A DNA stretch of 27,954 bases from Rodentolepis nana (Eukaryota; Platyhelminthes; Cestoda; Cyclophyllidea; Hymenolepididae): positions 1 through 27,954 of the forward strand of contig UZAE01013007.1 of the NCBI GenBank assembly GCA_900617975.1, given 5' to 3'. Within the stretch, counting starts at the first letter, position 1. Each line of letters opens with the position of its first letter. Positions 20,825-27,954 of this stretch are shown here, piece after piece. The notes beneath the pieces were generated by a model. That model was not told where the DNA came from. It did no database searches and worked only from the letters and a program-made list of their open reading frames with translations. The position numbers and the translations under genes were made by a program.

Positions 20825-21161
20825 GGGGTGAGCGATAGACTTACCTCCACGTGGTGCACCCTGGGCAACGTATACTCATACTCTGAAAATGTCTATTAAT
20901 CGTCAGTTGGCTTCTGACTTCAAGCTACCATCACCCCGCTGTATGTCATATTCTACCACTCCATAGTACTAATCTTACCTTTTCTCTACCTTTGTGTCTG
21001 TCTGTCTACCTTCCTTACATCTGTGAATCACTCTTCTGTCCCCTCCCCCCNCCCCCCCCCCAATTCTTCTCACTTCGATGTTGATCCCCTCTGTGAAGCC
21101 TGAAGTCAGCTAAAGGACTAATGATAACTATCAAAACGCCTGCCATTGGAAATAAATAAAC
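20825..21161 (+). mobile_element. S1 retroposon, full length
   Basis: Head GGGGTGAGCGATAGACTTACC, a single core unit, a C-tract of at least 17 bases with an N at 21051, and tail GGACTAATGATAACTATCAA ending AAATAAATAAAC. No secure TSD (CTTGG / CTTTGG only). The N sits inside the homopolymer and reflects an uncertain base call there. Confidence 0.86.
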
Positions 21162-21633
21162 TTTGGTTATATAATGTTTCCACTTTTATACCTGCACCGA
21201 CTTTTGAGTGGGCATTCTAGCTATTAATTTATCGTTTTGGAAAAGATTAAATAGATCAAGATTTTGTACTTATCTTGCTTTAGAGTGCCACCAAAGTTGA
21301 GATAAATAGTATAGCTGAGGGATTAATGTGCTCTTTAAAGAAATAACATTAATCCTGTCAGTGAAACCGCTTTAAGAACACCAAAAAATTGGGCCAATAA
21401 ATCGGTTCCCCACGGCATATTTTCTTTCTAACGGCTAACTCCATGAGCCACCCTTCATAGCTAAGTAGATCAGGAGTAAAAATGAATAAGTGTTGGGGAA
21501 TGAGGGAGCATGGTAGAATGGAAGATGGGAAGTATTTTCAAAATAACGCTGTAATGATAAGGACTAATGACATTTATGGATGATAAGATGATTGACGCAT
21601 TTCGTGCACCTATTCGTTACTAAAATACCGCTA
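21162..21633. other. Non-coding interval
   Basis: Nothing recognised. Confidence 0.45.
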
Positions 21634-21955
21634 TTTATTTACATTAAATGGAAGGCTTTATGATAGTTATCATTAGCCCCCAATTGACATCAGGTTTCAC
21701 AGCGGGGAGGAACATCAAAGTCATAAAATGTCGATGTAGGGGGTTGGGGGGGGGGGGAGGAAGAGTGTTTCACAGATGTAAAAGAGACAGACAGATACAA
21801 AGGCAATGAAAAAGGTTAGCTCCAATGAGTAATATGTAAGTGGTTAGCAATGATACAGTAGGTCACGGTCATTTGAATTGGGATGTGAACTGCCGGTTCA
21901 TAGGCTTTATGAGTAAATGTTGCCCAAGATGCACCAGGTGCCTCATAATAACCCC
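21634..21955 (-). mobile_element. S1 retroposon, diverged copy
   Basis: The tail (ATTTATTTACATTAAATGGAAGGC...TATCATTAGCC) is well preserved. The head is decayed (GTTGCCCAAGATGCACCAGGTGCCTCATAATAACCCC). A G13-type tract lies near 21741-21757. Possible remnant TSD TAAAATAC / TATAATAC is weak. Confidence 0.75.
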
Positions 21956-22643
21956 TTATAATACTATCAATTAGAAAGTACACTAGTACGAGTCAATGTG
22001 TAAGAAGCATAACCTAACTGTAGCTAGGAGTGTCGAATTTGTGATCTCCGGTCAAGAGAAATAAGCAGTTTTACTTAGGAGAACCACTGTGGCCTAACGA
22101 GTTGACATTTCAGAGAACGTGAGAAAATGTATTGCTTTGTTTATAGCATGTCAGTGGGGTTTTCAATCATCCTTCCATTTGACCTGATATTGATTTTTCA
22201 CTTACCAAGCAAAGACGTCATTTAATGTTATCTCGATTTGGCTCGGGCCCATTGCGAATTTGAAAAAAATATTTTCGGAAAATGAACTAATTGAGCCAAA
22301 TTAGAAGTTTTTCTATGAATATTCTTGCAAAACATTAATAAATTTTGGTCGAACTTTACTTCAAGAATGGAATCCGTCAAGGCGTTAATGAATGTGTTTT
22401 CAGTGTCAAAGATTATTTGTTAAAATTTATTCAATAAATATATGTGAGTGAGTTAATTTTCCCTCACAATAGCACCGTAATTTTTTTATTGCACTTTTAA
22501 CTCGGATTATAATTATTATTACCAGCAATAAAAAATCTTGTAACATTTTATTTGTGAGAATCAAATAAAGGTGGCAAACAGAAAGTTTAATTAATGATAA
22601 ACTGTAGAGGTATGCTTCAGTTTTACAATCTTTACGCAATGGA
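21956..22643. other. Non-coding interval
   Basis: AT-rich, no feature recognised. 22644-22658 is the left TSD of the LINE that follows. Confidence 0.45.
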
Positions 22644-22659
22644 TCTATGGATAATATAT

Positions 22660-22745
22660 ATATTTCAAATGGCAGGCTTCATGGTATTTATCATTAGCCA
22701 TTAAACTTTGACTTCAGCTTCCCCAATGCGTGGAGGGGGGGGGGT
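22660..22745 (-). mobile_element. S1/LINE shared 3' tail at the end of the LINE
   Basis: On the minus strand: a C11-type tract (22734-22744), then GGGGAAGCTGAAGTCAAAG, GGCTAATGATAAATACC and GCCTGCCATTTGAAATATATA. Every block corresponds to the S1 3' end. Because the LINE codons for WEARRQLMN just upstream (about 22776-22800) also resemble the start of this tail, the tail motif is present twice here. Confidence 0.8.
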
Positions 22746-22755
22746 ACATATATAG

Positions 22756-23285
22756 CAGGTAACCAATAGCAGTTCATTAGTTGTCTTCTGGCTTCCCAAT
22801 ACCACTGGATTTCTAACGTTTTCTTTAGGGTTGGACACCGAATCAGGTGGATCTACTCCATTACCTCCTGTAAGTTACATAGGGGGCATGTGGGTTGAGT
22901 GTATACTCCCAATAGGCTACATAGGGGGCATGTGGGTTGAGTGTATACTCCCAATCCAGAGGGCATGTGGGTTGAGTGTATACTCCCAGTCTGTGAAAGG
23001 GCATATGGGTTGAGTGTATACTCCCAATCTGTGAAGGGGGCATGTGGGTTGAGTGTATACTCCCAATCTGTGAAGGTCCATGTGGGTTGAGTGTATACTC
23101 CCAATCTGTGAAGGTGTACATGTGAGTTGAGTGTATACTCCCAATCTGTGAAGGTGTTTTGATAGGCAATCGTGTTCGGTACGTAGTCTAAACTCATCAA
23201 CGGGGCAATCACAACGGCTTCGATTCCTGACCATTCGGCTATGTCGGAGAGTGCTACTGCCCACTGCTTCTCCTTTGTTCGACCT
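22756..23285 (-). pseudogene. C-terminal zinc-knuckle region of the LINE protein, expanded and frameshifted
   Basis: Immediately after the TAA at 23286-23288, the same frame continues RSNKGEAVGSSTLRHSRMVR and then VDEFRLRTEHDCLSKHLHRL, the standard linker of these LINE proteins. The segment coding for LHRLGVYTQPTCP is then repeated seven times with frame changes. The frame resumes GVYTQPTCPLCNLQEVME, meets a TAG (22853-22855), and goes on IHLIRCPTLKK...WYWEARRQLMN. The Cys-Cys-His-Cys spacing (CPLC...HLIRC) is complete apart from the stop. Comparison with 118-311 confirms the reading frame. It cannot make a normal protein. Confidence 0.82.
22880..23155 (-). repeat. Seven-copy tandem array within LINE coding sequence
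   Basis: Seven copies of CATGTGGGTTGAGTGTATACTCCCAAT (plus-strand sense) at periods of about 36-42 bp. The spacers are of two kinds: AGGCTACATAGGGGG-like near the left end (from the CPLCNL codons) and CTGTGAAGG-like elsewhere (from the HLHR codons). Unit length is often not a multiple of three, so translation shifts frame between units. Uneven spacers and exact cores point to recent, repeated local duplication. Confidence 0.92.
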
Positions 23286-23645
23286 TTAAGTTTGTTGCAC
23301 CTTCATTGTGTGGAAAGACATCGAACGGTCCATGCATTGCAAAATCGTTTTCCCCTTCTTAGCAAGTGCATCAGCAAGCTCATTGCCTTTAATGCCACAG
23401 TGACCAGGAATCCATTGTAAGACCACTGTTTTGTTTTTCTCTCTCAGCAGCTGATAGAGTTTTCTACATTCCTTTATCTCATCTGTTTTGGGTGGCTCTC
23501 TGTTTCCAATCGAGTTTATTGCTGACTGTGAGTCCGAAAGTATCACCCCTTTGGTGAATTTCGTATCCAGGCAACATAATTAACTTAGTGCTATCCAAAT
23601 GGCCTCTATTTCTCCTTCGAAAGCGGATCTATTGTGTCCCGCTGC
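23286..23645 (-). pseudogene. RNase H domain of the LINE polyprotein (partial, with a stop)
   Basis: The domain removes the RNA strand of the RNA:DNA hybrid during LINE reverse transcription. On the minus strand it reads AAGHNRSAFEGEIEAIWIAL, a TAA at 23580-23582, then CCLDTKFTKGVILSDSQSAI and later WIPGHCGIKGNELADALAKK. These give the catalytic Glu in GEIEA, the Asp in LSDSQSA, the conserved His in WIPGHCG and the final Asp in NELAD. The first catalytic Asp (usually in a TDGS-like strand) is lost with the 5' truncation. A second in-frame TAA (23286-23288) follows FHTMKVQQT, a position where related proteins continue. The longest open part starts with Met at 23546, but that Met is internal and not a real start. 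Confidence 0.88.
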
Positions 23646-23660
23646 TCTATGGATAATATA

Positions 23661-26600
23661 ATACGTTCTCTCTCAGGGTAAGTTGATCATTGAATTTTGG
23701 CCAGTTTACCGCAAGAGGGATTTATCTTATCACCATAATTGCATTTCCTTTATGCGGCCCTTGAATTAATAATTTTGAAATTGTTTTATTTAGTTTAAAT
23801 CACTTCAATGCGAAGTGAGCGCGATCACTGCTATGGGAATAAAAGTGCTTTAATCACATGTCACCTGGTTTGTACTTTATGTCTTATCAGGGGGTTTTAA
23901 AATATAATTATATTTAAAAGTGTGATATGCCAAAATCAGGAAGTGTCTTCCCTGTAACTGCAAAAGTATGTAAAAGAGCTCATTGGCAAGATCCTTGTTA
24001 GAAGAGGATGTGAAATCTTTAAGAAAGGGAAATAATTTCATAATACTTTTTTGCCTTGCATTCACTCTGATTATTGGTATGCAAAATTTCTTTTGATTCC
24101 CAAGTATGCTTGCTCAAATTATTCAAGTTCATTAACCAATCGATATTAAACACACATCGCTATGAAACTGCCAGTGCGATACCAATCTGACATGATTTCA
24201 TCTCCTCTACTACTTTGTAGCATTTGCACCTTTTTTGAAGGGGGGTTGGATTACCCTCTTACCAGTTTTTGAAATTAGGAGTTATTGATGATCAATTCCA
24301 CTGTTCTAATTTGTGCTTGGATCTAATTGAAAACTGTTATACTATTTGGTGAGTGAATAAGTTGACTTAAGAAAATGCTTGTCACGAAATCGAATACGAA
24401 AGTTGAAAATTAAGTCTTCATCAATGACACTCGTTAGCGGTCATTTACCCGACAGAGTATTTTTTGATGTAAATTTGCTTTATAATGCCTTCAAAAAGTT
24501 CAGATTTAATTTGTATGCAAGAGTGTAGTTAAATTATTGTACAAATCGATAATCACCTATTATATTAAATTTTACGCATAAGTATGAGTACTTCAGTACA
24601 CTTGGTAGGCTCAAACGCGCTCAAGAACTAAGACACGAGCAGTATTCCCAGTTGAGAGGATATGTAGACCTGTTGTTGGAACCCAAATCATTTGATGTCG
24701 CGTTCAACAAACGTAATCTTTGCTTCCAGTTTATTGAATTTTCTACTATATTTTCTGAAACTTTGATACTGCTGTCGAGTGAATGATACTTGGAAAGAAT
24801 ATGCTTATAATTATTTAAGACTAACATGCACTTCTGAGCCTAAATCAAATGAAATTTTGAAATTAATTTGTAGTTTATGCACAGGAAATGACGTGACATT
24901 AGGCTCAATCTTTAGATTACTACAAAATTTGGAGATAAACACAGACGGAAATGACGTTTTTCTAATTAGCGTTTGCAAAAGTATATTGGTCAGAAAATAA
25001 ATTATCAATTTAAGTATCTAAATAGCTCTCTCTATTTAGCTTTCATACGGGATTTAAATCGGTGATTTTTTGTCTTTCTTGTTGCGTACAATATTGATTT
25101 ATTTATCTATTCAATAATTCAAATTTTTACTGCCTCATACCTCAATAATTGTTGATACTTGGAGAGTCATGAAAAAAATTGAGTTAAATTAAAGCACAAA
25201 AAACACGGAAGAAAACTTATTTTTATCAGAATTCAGAATTTTTTCTTGTCTATTATTACTGCTTTTTCCTGTTCTAATTACAGAGCCAACTTTGATTTGC
25301 CTTGTATCAGGAAAATTCGATATATTTTGGTCGCGTTTAGTTGTTTCAAATAATTGATTTGGAATTCACCAAAGCAGTATTAATCGGTCCATTTGGTTGA
25401 TTCCGATGACAAAAAAATGACACGAATGATTGAGTGGAGAAATTTCTGATTTCAAGTATTCACATTGCCAATGTATACGAACATATTTCCATTGGAATGA
25501 TTTTAGCAATAATGAGATAGAAATTAACATTCTTTCCAATTTAACGCTAATCAAATTTCTAAATGGTAAATTAAATTTTTCCTTGTAATTTTATTAATAA
25601 AATGTGAAAATTTTCCTGTTATATTTGTTTTTTCCTAGAAATTTTAGTTTTGGTAGTGCGATTCAGCAAATCACTAGAATAACTGACTCATATTTTGAGC
25701 AATTGTATGTTCACAAATGATTTGTTATAACTCATTAGGACATTACATTTAATTAGAGATTTACGACCGTCTATTAATACGACCCATTCTTTAGAGTTTT
25801 TCTGAGCCCTGCTATTCGAGTCTCTATTTTATATTAGGGTACTTTTCCTTAGCTAATCCTATGAAACGCAGTATATACCCTCTTGGTGCCATTGAGTTAG
25901 TCATGATTCTGAAGCCAAGAAATTAATGTAGATATATCTACACTGAAAATAACCCTTTTTTGTTCTGAAATAAAGATTTCATGAAACTTTCAAACCCCTT
26001 GACCACAAGTGGTCACTTCAGGTAGAGCCACAATGCTTCGGGCCACGATACTTGTAAGTAATAGACAAAGACAATTGTGTATTGAAGCGTTCAAAAAAAT
26101 TAATCTATTAACATTGATTAATATAAGAGTAATACAATTTGTCCAATTCGTTAATCAATTCTGCTCTGCTGAGTAATTTCAGAGTCCCATGTGGGCTGTG
26201 ATTAAGAATACCTGCCTTCTACTCATAATAATAAATTTTTAACACTGAATGGCCATTAACGACAAGCAATGCAATTACTCTTGGGAAATTAGGGAGCCAT
26301 TATTGAAAGCCACTTGTTTCTCTAGCCTCCTTTTCAAATTGTAGGCGATTCAAAGTCTAGCCTCTAAACAATAAAGTATGTTTTAATATTACAACAGTGA
26401 CAATTCCCTGTAAACAAGTATTTGTGCATTGTTTCTTCAAAAAAACTTTTGTGAAACAAAAGGAAACAAAATTTCCTCCTTTCCACAATATTGGAATAGA
26501 AAATGAATGAAGAGTAGGATTAGAGTTGAGTCTATCGCGCAACCCCCCCCCCCCAGCTAATTTAAAATAGCTTTTATAAAATCTTTCTCACCATCGCAAT

Positions 26601-26847
26601 TGCTCGTGCTCATTAGGAAGAGCAAAACTTGAATCAACTTTCAAATTGAAACGCCCTGACATTCAACTAATTTACAAAAAGAACAGACACTTATTTTTCG
26701 CCAGTCTCGTTGAGATTTCGCACAACCTTAATTTCGGAAAATTTGGATTGTTCTTAATGTCAATGCTCTTCTGAAATTTACCTATTTATTGCATTGTTTT
26801 GGGAATTATTATCACAGTTCGGCTTTACAGCTTCAAAGATATTCAGC
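23661..26847. other. Long AT-rich non-coding interval
   Basis: No gene is supported. Short frames near 23877-24065, 24621-25008, 25366-25554 and 26357-26542 lack motifs and overlap on opposite strands. A short S1-head-like string, GTCTATCGCGCAACCCC followed by more C, lies at about 26531-26553 with no element attached. Confidence 0.5.
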
Positions 26848-26862
26848 AATATTCCTGAATTT

Positions 26863-27179
26863 GGGGTGTGCGATAGACTAACATCCATGTAGTGCACCCT
26901 GGGCAACGTATACTCATACGGCAAAAAAAGTCTGTTAACGGGCAGTTGACATCTGACTTCAAACTACCCCCACTGTATGCCATATTCAACCCATTTCAAT
27001 TACTCATCTTACCTTTTCTCTGCTCTTTTGTCTGCCTCTGTCACATCTGTGAATCATTATTCAGTCCCCCCCCCTCTCGACTTTTTGTCACTTTGATGTT
27101 CCTCCGCCGCTCTGTGAAGCCTGAAATCAGCTAAATGGCTAATGATAACTATCAAAACGCCTGCCATTTGAAGTAAATA
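26863..27179 (+). mobile_element. S1 retroposon, full length
   Basis: Head GGGGTGTGCGATAGACTAAC, ATCCATGTAGTGCACCC (palindrome mutated), one core unit, C-tract near 27066-27074, tail GGCTAATGATAACTATCAA to GAAGTAAATA. A perfect 14-bp TSD AATATTCCTGAATT lies at 26848-26861 and 27180-27193. Confidence 0.9.
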
Positions 27180-27193
27180 AATATTCCTGAATT

Positions 27194-27590
27194 GTTTTCT
27201 TGAAATCAACCTACCATCTCAATTATTTCTTGTCAAAATGAAATTGCATGGTAAAAATTTCATTGAATTAGAGTTTATTTACTTGATTGCTTCATGATAA
27301 TTTATATACTGAACAAGCCTTCATTTATTCGAATTACTTCATTCTAAAGTTGTAAACAATTTCTTCGTGTGTCTCCATTATTTGTGTTTACTCCTTGTGG
27401 GAACAGGGTGAAAAAGTCGCATCATCATCAGTTTTTGAACACCTTGTTGGTCCAATAAAATATTTTTCATGTGGCGTGCAGTTAAAAATGACTGACATAC
27501 TGAATGCTTTAGGACTCCACGCAGTTTCGTGAATACCCTAAGGCCAAGTGAATCTGAGCGAATCCTGTTCTCAGCAATAGACCACAATGT
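27194..27590. other. Non-coding interval
   Basis: A 69-codon minus-strand frame (27378-27587) has no recognisable motif. Nothing else is seen. Confidence 0.4.
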
Positions 27591-27603
27591 TCATTATATA
27601 TAT

Positions 27604-27932
27604 TTATTTATTAATATCAAATGGCAGGCGTTTTGATAGTTATCATTAGCCCTTTAGTTGACTTCAGGCTTCACGGATGGGAGGAGGAACATCAAAGTGA
27701 AAAAATTCGAAAGGGAGAGGGGGAACAGAAGAGTGTTTCAAAGATGTAAAAGAAATAGACACAAAGTTGGAAAAAAGGTGAGGTGAGTACTGTGAAAGTA
27801 GTGAATTTGACATACAGTGGGGTGATGGTAGTTTGGAGTCTGAAGTCAACTGCCGGTTAATAGACTTTTTTGCCGTATGAGTATATGCTGCCCAGGGTGC
27901 ACCACGTGGAGAGGTAAGTCTATCGCACACCC
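27604..27932 (-). mobile_element. S1 retroposon, full length
   Basis: The head complement is intact except for an extra GA (GTGGAGAGGTAAGTC). Single core unit, and tail ATTTATTAATATCAAATGGCAGG. TSDs TCATTATATATAT (27591-27603) and TCATTATTTATAT (27933-27945) agree at 12 of 13 positions, with some ambiguity from the AT-rich tail. The window ends 9 bp after the TSD. Confidence 0.86.
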
Positions 27933-27954
27933 TCATTATTTATATAAAGTAGTA

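Larger units (their letters stand above)
22659..23645 (-). mobile_element. 5'-truncated LINE (I/Jockey-superfamily type) with RNase H
   Basis: A 15-bp perfect TSD, TCTATGGATAATATA, lies at 22644-22658 and 23646-23660 and fixes both ends. On the minus strand the insert starts inside an RNase H domain, runs through a C-terminal zinc-knuckle region that contains a tandem array, and ends in the same 3' tail as S1 (GGCTAATGATAAATACC...GCCTGCCATTTGAAATATATA). The 987-bp length is far short of a complete LINE of several kb. 5' truncation and an AT tail are the signature of target-primed reverse transcription. It carries stops and frameshifts and is dead. This LINE family is the probable source of the enzyme that moves S1. 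Confidence 0.9.

Noticed and set aside
21040..21062. N at 21051 as a third assembly joint
   Set aside because: Unlike 7063 and 11009 it lies within a C homopolymer of an otherwise continuous S1 copy and is not preceded by a duplicated flank. An uncertain base call explains it.
22880..23155. CRISPR-like array (regular repeats with spacers)
   Set aside because: The spacers are near-identical pieces of LINE coding sequence and the context is a eukaryotic retroposon. It is a tandem duplication.
22853..23264. Three overlapping minus-strand frames of 102-119 codons that look like a repeat protein
   Set aside because: All three are frame-shifted readings of the seven-unit array within the dead LINE. 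Only short segments in alternating frames match the real LINE C-terminus.

Overview
This is an AT-rich, gene-poor stretch of a metazoan (invertebrate) nuclear genome. No intact host gene, rRNA or tRNA can be supported. About a third of the window is mobile-element sequence. The LINE protein remnants (an RNase H domain followed by a CPLC zinc-knuckle and a YWEAR-type C-terminus) look like I/Jockey-superfamily LINEs common in arthropods, so an arthropod is the best guess. The species is not determinable from this window, and a non-arthropod host carrying such LINEs is possible.

The dominant component is one family of short retroposons (about 320-370 bp; called S1 here). There are about 16 copies on both strands, covering roughly a quarter of the window. 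Each starts GGGGTGTGCGATAGAC, carries an internal poly-C tract, ends in an AT tail (ATAAATA-like), and in most cases is flanked by an 11-14 bp target-site duplication (TSD). S1's last ~65 bp match the 3' end of a LINE that is present twice as 5'-truncated relics (about 118-345 on + and 22659-23645 on -). The match includes the last codons of the LINE reading frame. S1 therefore appears to be mobilised by that LINE through a shared 3' tail. A second family is an LTR retroelement seen only as LTRs: 10656-10999 (-), 12074-13052 (-, internally expanded) and 19408-19742 (+, nested inside an S1 copy with a CATT TSD).

Layout: 1-350 LINE relic; 826-2818 three S1 copies; 3480-7600 an old segmental duplication, each half carrying an S1 insertion, one swollen to 2 kb by scrambled tandem duplications; 8383-9353 an unrelated tandem duplication; 9354-13052 AT-rich DNA and two LTRs; 14061-21955 eight further S1 copies in otherwise featureless DNA; 22659-23645 the LINE relic with RNase H and a 7-copy array inside its coding region; 23646-26862 featureless AT-rich DNA; 26863-27932 two more S1 copies.

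The strongest unexplained pattern is that three unrelated element families (S1, the LTR and the LINE) each have copies grown by short, out-of-phase tandem duplications of their own internal sequence, while single-copy DNA between them is largely free of it. Two of the three N bases (7063 and 11009) sit exactly where the preceding sequence is repeated further downstream, so part of the local structure may be an assembly effect.
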